Notes under the pieces: model-generated | The model's input: the letters and a program-made list of their open reading frames with translations, nothing else | Databases searched by the model: none | Told to the model about the DNA's origin: nothing | Position numbers and translations under genes: made by a program | Assembly (NCBI RefSeq): GCF_000150275.1 | Contig: NW_002060948.1 | Coordinates: forward strand, 3,672,512 to 3,736,511 | From: Trichoplax adhaerens | Taxonomy: Eukaryota; Placozoa; Uniplacotomia; Trichoplacea; Trichoplacidae | DNA length: 64,000 bases | Direction: 5' to 3' | In this document: piece by piece, positions 34,483 through 47,800 of the stretch | How positions within the stretch are numbered: the first letter of the stretch is position 1 | Layout: each line of letters starts with the position of its first letter

Positions 34483-36266
34483 TTAAACTTTGACTTCGCC
34501 TGATTTATCATCCACAACATCAGCCTGTAATTCATCATCGGATTCATCGGAATGATCACTATTATTTTTCATACTAAACTTTGCAACAGCTTCTCTGACA
34601 TCCTCTGGAATATCTGATTTCTCTTTCTTGCTAGAATCATCATTTCCCGTTAAATTACACTTTTCCTGTGAAATGTCTACTTTTTCTGATTCTGAATGGC
34701 AAAGATAGTTATTTTTTACTAAGCTCTCTTTGACAACTTCAGGAAAATTTAGCTCTGATATCATTTCCAGTTTGGAAGGTCCTAAAGACCGACGGATATT
34801 AATTTTGCACATCTGACTAAGCGGCATTGGGGAGCCTATTAACAGAATTAACTCAATTAAGGTCAATGCCTTAAAGCAGTACTGATCTCATAGCATTGTC
34901 ATTATTGATGTTAAAACTACTATTATCTATCCAAATTAAATTTAAAATGAACTTACCATTAACTGATTGTACGATATTTTTCAAGAATGCAAATCTTTTT
35001 AAGTGTTCTCTAGTAGCGAATGGTCGATTATATTGTTGATCGACTAAATCTATCACCGTACTACCAGCATTATCGGGTACATTCACAGGTGCACCATATG
35101 AAAGCAACATTTGTACTAAGTCTTCACATTCTTGGCCGCTAGCAATAACTACGCAGAAAAATGAATAAGCACATGTTATACGGGGATGTTAAGATAATTA
35201 CTGTAGATGTAATATCTTTGTAAAGGCTTTAAAATTGTTGGCAAAAGTAAATGTTATGATATACATTAATATGACGATAGATGATGAGTCAACTAGGTCA
35301 GCATAAAATCAAAATTTTAAAAAAATACAAATTAACAGATCATTAGAAAAAGAATTGATGGAGCCATCCAAAAATTAAAATACGTACTTTCATGCAATGG
35401 TGTCCGTCCAGTACTATTCTTAATAGCAACGTCAGCACCAGCATCCAATAACATTTGTACGCATTCCAAATTTAGACATTTACAACATGCATGCAACGGA
35501 GATTCTGCTTGAACTTTACTAACAATGTTACCAGCAGCCCCATGATCAATTAGTAATCGAAGTAAATCAGCACTGCCTTTCTGTGCTGCTAGAAGCAATG
35601 GTGTCTGTCCCCAAGATTCAACTGCATTAATATCAGCACCAAACTTTAATAGCAACCTTGCGCAATCGGATTTCTCAAAATAGGCAGCATTATGTAGCGG
35701 AGTACAACCAAACCTGCAATAAAGGTAAATACGCGTATAATGATTACGACTACTGCTATTAGTAGGCAGCCGAAAAAACAGCATTGACTTAGATGTTCTG
35801 ATCTGTAGACCTTGTTATTTGTTGTTCTACAGTACCTTGTTCGTGCATCTACTTTACATCCATTATTTAAAAGTACTTCAACACATGATGCTCGTCCGTG
35901 ATAAACAGCTAAATGCAAGGGGGATAATCCATTTACTTCCTTAGCGTTAGGGTTAGCACCTATGCAAGATAATATGAAAGGAATAGAAATAAATACATTC
36001 CAATTATATGGTTGATCAAATGAAATTAGTCGAAGAAACTATTTCTTGATAGCAGTTGACACAATACTTAGCGCAAATAATTTACCTGCTTGAAGCAATA
36101 TCTTCACACAATCAGCGCCGCCAGAACTTGCAGCTAAATGTAACGGAGTTCGCTTAGTTTCTGGTTCATGGATATTAGCAGAAATTTTTTTATCAAACAG
36201 TAGCCACTTTAGATCGTCTTCACGTCCTTCGCGTGCTGCGTATATTAAAGATTGTTTGCAACCCAT
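34483..36266 (-). CDS. Ankyrin-repeat and SOCS-box (ASB family) protein
   Basis: ASB proteins are substrate receptors of cullin-5 ubiquitin ligases: ankyrin repeats bind the target and the SOCS box recruits elongin B/C and cullin 5. Exons on the minus strand: 36266-36086, 35959-35836, 35713-35388, 35148-34957, 34835-34483. The sum is 1176 bases with all phases matching, giving 391 residues. The start MGCKQSLIYAAREGREDDLK leads into about six ankyrin repeats, recognised by RTPLHLAASSGGADCVKILL, LSPLHLAVYHGRASCVEVLL, GCTPLHNAAYFEKSDCARLL, GQTPLLLAAQKGSADLLRLL and ESPLHACCKCLNLECVQMLL. A SOCS box at about 275-315 begins PLSQMCKINIRRSLG and includes ELNFPEVVKESL. About 75 further residues form an acidic, serine-rich tail, unusual because the SOCS box normally ends ASB proteins. 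The ASB subfamily could not be assigned. Confidence 0.88.
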
Positions 36267-39200
36267 TGATTTATCTGATGAGGATCAATATTTTTAAGAG
36301 TATCAGTAATACTGTAATATCAAATTACGTAGTCAAATCAAGTTCTACTATATTCACTCTACACGAGTACATAGAGGGATGAATTTATGTTATTACAATC
36401 CATAAGAAAATTGATACGTTATTCTTAAACGTTCTCTAAGGCTAGTGAAGTATATATATATCACTGTACGTATATTGCATTATTTTTTTCTCTATTTCGA
36501 ACATATGTTGGATTTAATTGATAATCAATTTATCATCATATGACTGAGAATCCTTCATTTTACTATTTCTCCTTTTTTTATACTGCAATTTGTAAGGAAA
36601 TATCTTAAAAATGTCAATTCACCACCGCTACGAACAAGGTTAAGATATCGCATTAAAATTAAATAAATTAATTAAAGAGCTACGTCATATTTAAACGGTC
36701 TTGCATGTAATTGTATGACTTTATTGTACTGTACTATATGAAAAATAAATTGGCATATTACCCAATATTGCCTTATCTAAATACTTAAAAAACACTAGAA
36801 TTGTGTAGGTATACTACGATACTCTCATTGACGTAAACAGTGTGCTGTGCCAATGTCTACCATTCCACTATTGTCAACACTATTTTTGCCTGTTAACATT
36901 GAAGAACACAGGAACACAAATATACTGTAGAACTATAAACTGACGTAATCACGTCTAATATTAGTTAATATGTCCACCATGTTTTAGTTTAAAAGGTAAT
37001 GCAAGCTTCTTTCGCCAATAGAAATAGATCGGTTACTGGTAATGAGATGATAACATCATTTCAAATGAGGGCAAAATATCTAAAATATCTATCTTTGACA
37101 TTTCATTGGGATATTAGTAATATGGAATCAACAGCCAACCGTATTCCAACGCCGTATGTCATGAATACTGTATACGTCATGATGAAGGTATACGAGACCA
37201 TGGTATAAAAAAACCCTCTGCAAAATAATCATATCGGAAATTGTAGTCCTATCAATACGTAACTTGTTTTCTATTGTCAGCTCTATAGTGTGAATTATGG
37301 CTCATTTTCGATCATCTCTACGGTACAAGACATTGTAATGGAAAATAATAAATTGATTTAATACCAGTCCATTAACAAATTGCTAGCGCTGATTGCAAAC
37401 TCTACAGGTTGATGATGCAAATAAACATATCCAAAACAATTGTATTTTTTCCTTCATCATTAGTATATTTAGTCGTTCCAATGATATTGACGGATGACAT
37501 TGCCACAACTTTGTAGCATAATATCATTGATATGGATGTCATTTACGCAAGTTTCTTTTAACCTTGAAATCACGACAAGAATTGCCTATGAAATGATGAA
37601 AATATGATTGGGCAGTATGCCGTGTCCAAGTGGTTACAAGCCTTCATTTTTCGGCACACCTGTATTCTCGATCTTGATGCAAAAATATTCTTTATTTTCT
37701 ACGGCAATCTTCATCACTATATTAACGATCGTAGAATGGACTTGATCCCACGATCGTGTTGGCATACAATATTCAGCATGTTATGTCGTTCTATCTTTAT
37801 AGTATTACTGTAGTCTATTACACTCGCTGTTGATGTCCTTTCTAATCTTGCTCCACTTACCCTTTCAATCGAAGTAGACTCTAGGGTAATTGGCCGATCG
37901 ATCGTCGCTCGGTATCAATTCTATTCGTAAGGAGGAGATAGGCTAAGGTGTAAACCAATACCGAAGTAATTAAAACGATGGACTATTCTGTAGATTAAAA
38001 CTATCGATTAATTAGCCAGCGATGGCCCAATGAATAATGTATAGAATAGGTACCAATCATCGACTGGATTGGCAAGACTTTAGAATCCAGTCTGTTAACA
38101 ATGGTCGCTTGTTGCTGAAAGCTGGAATATTGTCCGAGGAGAACGAGAATCGACTACAATAGCTACTCATGAAATTGTAATCATCCAAGAATCAATACAC
38201 TATCAAGATCTACTCTTAACGCTTATGTTAGACTACTTAAGTCGATGATTTAATCCAACCAGCAAAACGAATTGGATTATCCTAATGGAAAGTGCAATCA
38301 ACTAACCGGTTGTGTCCACGATGAAAAATGGCGATAACCAACTCATCCAAGCCCGAAGCTTGTTTACCCGTTTGACTACTGTCCCAACACTAGGATGTGA
38401 CGTCACAACAGTGTACTGTACAGTACTGTACCTTGAGTGCATGTGACAACTCGGTACCATTTGGTCACTAACCGTGCTGTACCGTACCATGGTGGGAGTC
38501 GTGTATGACATTTTCACCCTTAAAGTCATTACAGCCTTACCCAGGTCTTGTGACTTCCAAGTGACACCAAAGTGCGTCAACTTGCCATTGGTTGGTGGTA
38601 CAGTACAGCGGTAAGGGGATTGACATCATCTTGCCCTGTGCAAAATAGACGACCTTGTTGAGTATAGTGATCGACAGGTTATATAGTGACACACCATTCT
38701 GCACATGGATTGATGAAAAAAACCAAAGACACCCATAATTTTACTAGTCATTTCCAGTTTATTGCATGTCTGCAACGGTATGTCTATGTCATGGGTCGTG
38801 ACATCCATCCTGTCCGTGATGAACGTTCAAATGTCGCCAAGAACTATGATAGAGTGATAGACACTTTGGCCTGTACCATAGAGTAAAATGATCGAAAAAA
38901 TGAGAAACCTCTTCTATTATGTTGTACTAAATAGCTCCTTCTTGTCCCCTCGCTTATTACTAGTATGGCAATACAAATAGAAATACCACATGGAGTTTTT
39001 TTAATTTGTAATCATAGAGTGATTGGTTGATTCTACGTTGTCAGAGTTTATGGCAATAATTCATGGAAGGATTATGAAAGCTACGATTCAAGCCGTGTCG
39101 ACTTGTTATTACAGTTTGCAATACTGTGAACTGGATTACTATACTGTACACTGTAGTGTATTCTGTATACAGTACAGTAAGTGATTTTCTCATCGATTCA

Positions 39201-40897
39201 TTCTATAAACTAAGTAGAAACTTTCAGATCACTCAAAGTAGACTCTTTATTCATCGTTTGGGGGGGGGGGGGGAAACAGTCGGGAAAAAGGACATGGTAA
39301 AGCGCGGCCGGCCATTTTACTGGTCTAGTACAGTACTGTCGAATTGTTGGTGTGCTCAATGTAGGACCATAGCTGTTTCCAGACAACCTACAAATTCATC
39401 TTGCAGTAGCACAGAATCTTTAATATACGTGTACAGTATGGATACTCAACTTTGAGTGTTTCTAGTAGAAGAAAGAAAACCTTGTACTCATACTACCCTA
39501 ATAATCTACTGTATGCCATACTGCAGCTGTAGAACATCCAGCAGTCCGTGGCTATGCCTTCTATTTTTGCGTCTTTCCTTCTCTCCAGCGGTCATCGAGC
39601 CATTTTAAAGTAGTGGAATTTCAAAACGAGTTTGCTGTAGTATGCACATCCAGTAGTCCATGGCTATGCATTCTATTTTTGCGTCTTTCCTTCTTCCCAG
39701 CGGTCATCGAGCCATTTTAGAGTGGAATTTCAAATCCAGTTTGCTGTAATACATCCAGTAGTCCACGGCTATGCCTTTTATTTGGCGTCTTTCCTTCTTT
39801 CCAGCGGTCATCGAGCCATTTTAGAGTGGAATTTCAAATCCAGTTTGCTGTAGTACATCCAGTAGTCCATGGCTATGCCTTCTATTTTTGCGTCTTTCCT
39901 TCTTCCCAGCGGTCATGTATATCCAGTAGTCCATGGCTATTCCTTCTATTTTTGCGTCTTTCCTTCTTCCCAGCGGTCATCGAGCCATTTTAGAGTGGAA
40001 TTTCAAATCCAGTTGCTGTAGTACATCCAGTAGTCCATACTATGCCTTCTATTTGGCGTCTTTCCTTCTTTCCAGCGGTCATCGAGCCATTTTAGAGTGG
40101 AATTTCAAATCCAGTTTGCTGTAGTACATCCAGTAGTCCATGGCTATGCCTTCTATTTTTGCGTCTTTCCTTCTTCCCAGCGGTCATGTACATCCAGTAG
40201 TCCATGGCTATTCCTTCTATTTTTGCGTCTTTCCTTCTTCCCAGCGGTCATCGAGCCATTTTAGAGTGGAATTTCAAATCCAGTTTGCTGTAGTACATCC
40301 AGTAGTCCATACTATGCCTTCTATTTGGCGTCTTTCCTTCTTTCCAGCGGTCATCGAGCCATTTTAGAGTGGAATTTCAAATCCAGTTTGCTGTAGTACA
40401 TCCAGTAGTCCATGGCTATGCCTTCTATTTTTGCGTCTTTCCTTCTTCCCAGCGGTCATGAACATCCAGTAGTCCATGGCTATCCCTTCTATTTTTGCGT
40501 CTTTCCTTCTTCCCAGCGGTCATCGAGCCATTTTAGAGTGGAATTTCAAATCCAGTTTGATCGTTGATGATTGGATGACAAGTAAAGCAATACCAAGCAA
40601 CACTACCGTTAGAAGGGAGTTGCAACTGCGCACGAGCAAGTAATTCAAGCCGAGTAAAAATCAAAACAGACGCCAAGCAACTTCATTGATCGATTCCCAC
40701 TCGTAAATGGATCTTCAGCCCGCTTTGCTAATGGCTAAACTGGACTAAGCTAGACTAAACTATCCTATGTGCAGAATTGATTAACATTGCATTCCACTTA
40801 CTGACCTCAAAATTGTGGTTAAACAGTCAGTAAAAACATCAACAAGACTCGGATCAAGTCGATTATACACCATCATTGCCTACGCAGTTTGCCAATC
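36267..40897. other. Gene-poor region upstream of MIIP
   Basis: About 4.6 kb without a recognisable gene. It contains AT-rich sequence, a TGACGTCA (CRE) palindrome at 38398-38405 next to TACTGTACAGTA palindromes, a G14 run at 39260-39273, and the large tandem array at 39536-40556. The open frames near 36999, 37604, 38302 and 38686 show no family resemblance. Confidence 0.55.
39536..40556. repeat. Higher-order tandem repeat (about 272 bp made of three subunits)
   Basis: Subunits begin with 'catccagtagtccatggcta' near 39536, 39648, 39752, 39857, 39919, 40025, 40129, 40191, 40297, 40401 and 40463. Two subunits are about 105 bases and one is cut to 62 bases after 'cccagcggtcatg'. The pattern repeats with a 272-base period (39857, 40129, 40401), a higher-order organisation. 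The 272-base blocks are almost identical. Confidence 0.93.
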
Positions 40898-43734
40898 ATG
40901 GTAAGAATATTGCTTTCAATGATGTCCACAGTGATGCAAATGTCAACTAACTGTTACATCTTGCGACTTCTAAAAGAGGACAAGCTCTATTTAAGAGTCT
41001 CTACTACATGTCTATACCATGGTTATGTATTTCAACTTCAATGTTGTACTCTTTTCCTAGTTTTTACGCTATTGCACTTTGTTGTGAGAGTATAGTCAAG
41101 ACTGCTTTAAACCACATCTACAGAATGCAAACGTCAGCTCATGCTATATGCTAAGATCATTATTAATTTTAACTGACTTTGAATGTTGCACTGTCTTTTC
41201 TTACTTTCTTCCCAGCATCCTAGTGGCACCATGCAAGCTAGCACACCCAAACGGTACTCTAAACAATTACATCAAGATGGTAATCAAAGACCTAATTTAA
41301 ACTTAGCTGCACAAGACTTGGGCGATCCAAGTAAACCTAAATCCATTTTATTAGCAACTAATCAGACTCCAAAGAAGGAAAACTTGGTATGAAAATTGGG
41401 AATAGTCATCATACCAGTATAATGCAATCGATAAGAAAGCCAATATGGATCATGTTGATGAATGATAGCAACTGAAAGGATGCTGTCATTTCTTTCATAC
41501 TGGCTTCTATTTAGAAATGAATACAGTATAGCTTTTATTCCATTGACACCTACAGCAGTGTAGTATAGATTGTACAACTACCGTATATTAGAACTCTGCA
41601 AGCATCAAATTCCCCATATCAATACATTTCAACCTACGACAGAAATGCTCTTTGCTTTGAGTTCACTTCTAGATACTTTACAGGTCACAGTTCATCAACA
41701 GTAAATTAGGGTGATAAGTTAATCGATATCATCAAATGACTTGTTTACGATCAGTACTACTGACCAATGTTAGATTATGAAATGGAAGGTAGCAACTTGA
41801 TAAGTAGGAAGAAGACTGTATAAATGCTCCGTGATTATAATTATAGAATAGTACAAACATACAGTATAGTACATAATGATAGGATGTATGTGTACAATAG
41901 CTCACAAAAGCTAGATACGAAAATGAAACCTTAATATAGAATATTCCATACCTCTCCTATGAAATACCTTAATTAATGACTACGTGCATTAGTATAAACT
42001 TTCAGTGAATGAATGCAATACACCTACTTAAGCCTAAACTATGGTAGTAAAAAGTTACGCACTAATACACACAATGTTATAACATTGATATCTATAGTGT
42101 AGAGCCATTATTCTCTCACTTGAAATTCTTAACCATGCATACTTTCGCTATCAATCTATTAGTCTGTTCGATTCGAAGATTCATTTCAACGGCAAGTAAG
42201 AAAATCGCCTAGTCACACCAGTCGTGCAACGCAGCATGAATGGATTTCCTCATTGATGGATAATTCCCGTAACATAAACGAAGAGGACCCTTGTGAATCA
42301 AACTTTAAAGACATTTTAGAATTCCGTAGAGTTAATAGGGAGGAATGTGAATGCGACATTGAAAGAATGCGCGAGCTAGAATTAGGACTGTAAGTCCATA
42401 AGCACGCACTATGCAAATCCTACTTCTATCTACCAAAGACTGATTTACTACTATATTATCATAAATTTATAATGAATACTCTACTATAGATTGTACGATC
42501 CACATAATAATAATTCATCATTTTCTTCTCAGACTTTGGCTTAATAAATAAATATCTGAAACTCTATCATAGTCGTAAATAACGTAACCTTACTAACGAA
42601 AGCCATTATTAACAATTATGCCATACGTAGATCTCAATCAGCCCATTTGCTTCCGCAAGATGACTCATTGCCTAAACGAAGTAAGTATACCAAATTGTTT
42701 CAAATCATTATCATAACGAATCACAATTACTCAAGTGAAAAATAATGCAATCCACCACTGAGTAAGACCACATGCATTTGATATCTCGAAAATTTTAATA
42801 ACACTATTTCACTTGTAATCATTGATCGCAATAGAAATTCATCACTATTACGTCAATGATAGACTTTTTCTAGAGCCAGTCTATATTGATAATGAAGGTT
42901 ATCACGAAACAGGAACACCCTCATATCTAGATAATATACGGTAAGAACACGTATCAAGCTATATTTTGACTTGCTATTGGACTGTTCATATCTAAGCCAA
43001 TAAAGCTGTAATACTTGAGTCCTACAGTAGTATTGTATTATGAAATCGAAGGCGATAATCCTACAACTAGTTTATATAATTTAATTGTTTCACAATTAAG
43101 TTATTTTTCGTAATTAATTAACTTTCGTGTAGGGTTACATTACGACATTCCATCCTTGAACCACAAGACAAAGTTAAACCACATAGGAGAAACAGCTTCG
43201 ATCCAAGGGATTCAATGAGTTTATCCCAAGTGAGTAAAAATACTAGCAATAATCCTAAAGAGTAAATGGTAATTTGAATCAACTACTTAAGAGTGGGAAT
43301 TAACTAACAGATTGACTGACAGCTAGCTCTTCGCTTACAACACACAGCATTGCTTAGCAGGTTGGAAAAGCTCCAAGCTAAATATCACACAATCGTCATC
43401 ACCGATGGATCTACGCTCTGCTGCAAATCAACCTTTCATAAGAACGGTAATAATCTATCTAATAAAGAGAATGACAACGTATATAAACTAAAATGCATAC
43501 TACTATAGTATTACTACAAGTGAATCCTTATTGATACCAGCAACCCTTGACACTAAATTGACTTACCAACGTTCTTTATTTTTTCTACCATTACAGCGCA
43601 TGCAACCAGTACAAAATGAGAAAGCAAGCAAAGTCCCATCGAATAGTACGAAAGATTTAATAGATCGCATGCACGCGATAAACTATACCATGCAGTTATT
43701 AGAAAAAGAGCAGCAGTCACTCGGAGATGTATAA
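40898..43734 (+). CDS. MIIP: MIIP homologue (migration and invasion inhibitory protein)
   Basis: Human MIIP binds IGFBP2 and HDAC6 and restrains cell migration; the role in this organism is unknown. Coding exons: probable 40898-40900 (ATG alone, followed by gtaaga), 41216-41386, 42163-42389, 42631-42680, 42835-42940, 43133-43229, 43348-43446, 43597-43734. Phases match throughout, giving about 296 residues. Another in-frame ATG at 41231 (MQASTPKRYSK) is an alternative start. Family blocks in order are KPKSILLATNQ, SVRFEDSF (human VTFSEES region), HEWISSLMDN, FKDILEFRRVNREECE, RLFLEPVYIDNEGY, VTLRHSILEPQDKVKPHRRN, SFDPRDSMSLSQHCLAGW. The product is mostly polar, with no signal peptide or membrane span. 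AATAAA lies about 64 bases beyond the stop. Confidence 0.85.
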
Positions 43735-44861
43735 ATTTGGGTAAATGAACACGGTAAACTATTCACAAAATTATTGCCGCCTCTATAATCGCTCCTCAAT
43801 AAAAAGTGAAGTGGCAAAGCTATACACGCCTAATTAACTATCGAGAGCTCAATAAGGTTGATAGTAAGTATTACTAATACAGGGAAAATGGCAGCTACTA
43901 TTAATCCTTAAGTATAACGCAACATACGTATGAAATAGATCCAGGAGTTGTATACTTGGTACAGTATTTATAAAAAGAAATGTGGCAATAACCAAACTAA
44001 ACCTCTAGTCACTTTCAATCTGTACAGATCTCTTACCATCATGGATGTTATTGTTACATCAATTTTAAACAATTTTGTAATATTGACATTGTATTTATTT
44101 TTGGTTCTTCATTATTATCTGATGTGATGATATATTCGATTTCTCAGCTGAACCGGTAACATTGATTATACTATATAAATTAGAGTTACGGAAGTACCGT
44201 AAAGAAAAATGCGTTATCGCCATATAAAAGTACTATAAAGCACAATAAATTTTAAATCTTATTACGATAAATCATGTAATCGTAAAAGAACTGAAAACGT
44301 TACATTTACCATAAACGTAGTTCGCCTTAAGGCATCATATGAGAGATTTACAAACTTAAAAACAATCACACATGTGAACATATACACCAATTTTTGCAGA
44401 CCTACTAATGAACTACTACTATACTGTACAATAAGATAGTTGGGCTTAATTAAATCCTTAGAACGATATTCCTGTGTAGGCAACAATGCCTTGCATTATT
44501 ACCCAACGCCCAAAGAGCCAACCATCTCAGCAATGTTCATCAAATATTACAGTTAGTTTACAGAGAAAAAATTTGTTATTAAATCATCGATATTAACCAA
44601 CTGCGACTCTACTGCAAATTCGGCACAAAAGCCGTTCGTTGTACATGATATCAATTTATATCCTCACATTTCTTAATACATGTCAAAATGCTTTATAAGC
44701 ATCTCATTTAAAATCTACATCTACAGTTCTATACTTTAGCAAGTACAAGGTAAAAAGAATGCATACGAACCGCGAATCGCTAAAATTTAACCTATCACTA
44801 AAGATTTACGCATATATTGGTGTGTCCTAAAATGTATATGTTCTATACACATAGCCAGTAC
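43735..44861. other. Intergenic, convergent MIIP and DISP3 3' ends
   Basis: No gene is supported. AATAAA at 43798-43803 is a plausible MIIP polyadenylation signal. The 74-codon minus-strand frame near 44262-44486 is unrecognised and probably part of the DISP3 3' flank. Confidence 0.55.
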
Positions 44862-47800
44862 CTAATATCCAGGAAATAGTGGTCTGCCAGATGGACCCAC
44901 AATAGTGACATTTGCAGCTATATGAATAATATACAGAACAAGAAAGCTTACACCGACGATAACTAAAATAATTAACAACGCGATTGAACTAGCTTTGAAA
45001 GAAATGATAAATCTAGGGGGCCCAGTGAAAGACAATAAAGCAGCACATATTGTCAATGTATAAATAATAGAAAAGAGAGTGTTAATGACGACGATCTGCC
45101 CAAATTTCGCCAACAACTGTATCTGAGTAAAGCACAGAGGTATAGTAGCTAAGATAGTTGTCAACGCCGAACTTAATATCGAGGTACCGATATGCGACAT
45201 GGATGAAGATGTCCGCCACACTCGCAATTCTTTAAGACTCTATTAGGGAGAAAGAAATTAAAATTTTCCTATTAAAACAATAAATCTAACCAAATGACAC
45301 ACAAAATTGTCCTACACTACACTCGGAATACGCATAAAATGGAACACATTTTAAAATGTATTTGCTTTGCGTTAAAGTACACGTAGATCATATTTATCAC
45401 TGAAGTATTGATGTGAAGACAGTGAATACAATTACTTTCTACCGCAGTTACACTGCCTACTTACTGACGATATAAAAAGTAATACGAAGTATCTACGGGT
45501 ATAGATATATTAACGTTTAATATTCACCATTTTTTGCGGCAACTTTCTTCCTGCAATAAGATAGCCTTCAACTAAGTGTGCGCAATAGTCAACAGACGTG
45601 CCAACTATTATAGATAACGAAACCGCTTCAACCATTCCCAACTGCCATCCAGCAATATAAAATGTGAATGTCACAGAAAAAGCCACGCACGTGATAGTAA
45701 TCAGGCTTATTAAGGTTAAATAGAAATTACCAGTAAAAAAGGCAACGGAACCAATACATAATGTTAAAGAAAGAACTACACCATAAATAGCTCCACCAAC
45801 TGCAGTAACCTCAATAAAAACTCTCTGCCAATAAGAACTTGTTTGAAACACTGATTTAACACTATTAGGCATCTTAGGATCCTCTTTAATGCCTTTTATC
45901 AAGTTTTCCCATTCCTGATAGTCTGCATTCGAGATAAAAGAGGATTGGCCCATATAAATTTTCTAAATAGATTTAACAATAATCATATTTTAGGTAAACG
46001 TTGGACATTAATTATTCGTAACAGCACCTGAAAATAGCTAACGCAAATTTTAACATTTTATTAAATGGGGGATATGCTTACTAATTAAGCATTACCTCAT
46101 AAAATACAGATAACTTACTGAAATAAAGACCATTGAAAGCCATTTTATTGCAGTTCTATCCTTAGATATCCCAACTATTGCAGCATCTGGCGTATTTGAA
46201 TCGAAAGAATTAGGCCTAGGTAGCCCACTACAATCCCCTTTTACGTAACCTTCCAACAGTAATAATATGGTGTTAGGGAAACATTTCGCTCCTCCTTGTT
46301 TTACCAATTTCTCAGTATTGGCGATCTTTTTGCATATACGACATAGAGCAAATAAAGTTGCTTTCGTTTTTGGTTTAAGATTGCGATAGTCAGTAATACT
46401 ATCAACAATAGTAAATTTAGGATCATAGATTACGGTTCCCTATAATACAAGCAGTGGTGTAAATAAATTTGCAGGCATATAAACAAGATTACGAACGTAA
46501 TAACAGCTTATTGCTATCAGCGATACACATCAGTGAATATCAAGCTAGCGGCAATACCTCAGTTTTCTCAGGTCCATTATTCGATGAGACATTAGTGTTG
46601 TCGATACCTTTTATTCCAAAAACAATATTAATAATAGCGGTATTATCCATTGCTGGAGGTTGTACAATTGGATTGCAATCTTCTTTACATGGATTTATAC
46701 TCGGATCATCTGTAGCCACAGTTTTAGCAGTTGATGCGGCAGTTGTCAATGGTGGTGTAGTAATAAACTGATGTGTAGCCTCGGAGCTTGACGATAAAGT
46801 TGACACCGGCTTCTTAGTTGTGGTAGTCGTTGGTGTTTTAGTGCTTACGCGAAAGGTTGTAGTCTCCGATAGAGGTGCAGTAACATTAGGCTTTAAAGGT
46901 GACGGTGATGAAGAGGACGTCGAGGCTTCTGAAGCAAAAGTTGAAGGCGTTGTACTTTCATGCGTATTATCAATTGTAGAATTACTACTCTGTTGCGAAA
47001 CAGTAGGAGTTGTAGTTAGTGGCTGTGTAGTGGATGCAAATGTGGTTGGTGTTGGCGTTGTAGTAGGAGAAACAGTAGTAGATACAGTAGTTGGTGGTGG
47101 ATTAGTAACCACTGGCATTGGTGGTATAAAGATACCAGAACAAGTAAAGCAATCGAGATTCGAATCACTTGTAATGTTGTAACGAATGTTTATCAATGTT
47201 TGCAGATTAGTACTTTCGCCAAAGAAAGCAGGTAATCTTGTTGCAGTTCTTAACTGTGTACATACTACAGCTGCTGCAGCAACAAGAATAACTGTAAATA
47301 TGATAATGCAAGTTTTCTTCGCTTGTATTACTCTTTTGGCAATATAATAATATATAAATCGTTGAATTAATTCAGGTAGGCTATCCAAGCTAGAGACTCC
47401 TTCACCTTCATCATTCTCAACGTCACCGTTTTCCGATATCTTTTCCATGATCTTTCTGTAATCTTCCCTTGTGTATGGCCCAATCTCCTTCATTTCACTA
47501 CCATCAGAAATATCCGGAATTTCAACAATATTTGTTAAACCACTTGAAAGTTCAGTATTGCATTCATTCCTAGTAGGAACATCTCTATAACTAGTATCAG
47601 AAAGATGGGCCTCAAGATCCCTTGGAAGGCGGGGTAACCAAGAAGATGCTGACGCTTTACAGCAACGAATTCGACGCATCAGCCAATTAGAAAAACGACT
47701 CTCTTTTTCTTCCAAGTATAGTGACCATATACATAATGCAGATGGCATCAGTAAAATATCAATTACCCAACAGGCTATAACCAACAGAGCAGTAAATAAA

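Noticed and set aside
37616-37676. Text resembling a serine/leucine tRNA D-arm (gtgtccaagtggttacaagcc)
   Set aside because: No matching acceptor stem, T-arm (GGTTCGA) or anticodon arm could be built around it.
45510-45527. Extension of the DISP3 exon past 45528 (VNIKR then stop)
   Set aside because: A GT donor at 45527 and in-phase continuation at 45239 (SLKELRVWR) agree with the family, so this is read-through into an intron.
46820-47182. Plus-strand open frame of 120 codons, valine-rich
   Set aside because: It is the complement of the threonine-rich DISP3 segment, an antisense shadow.
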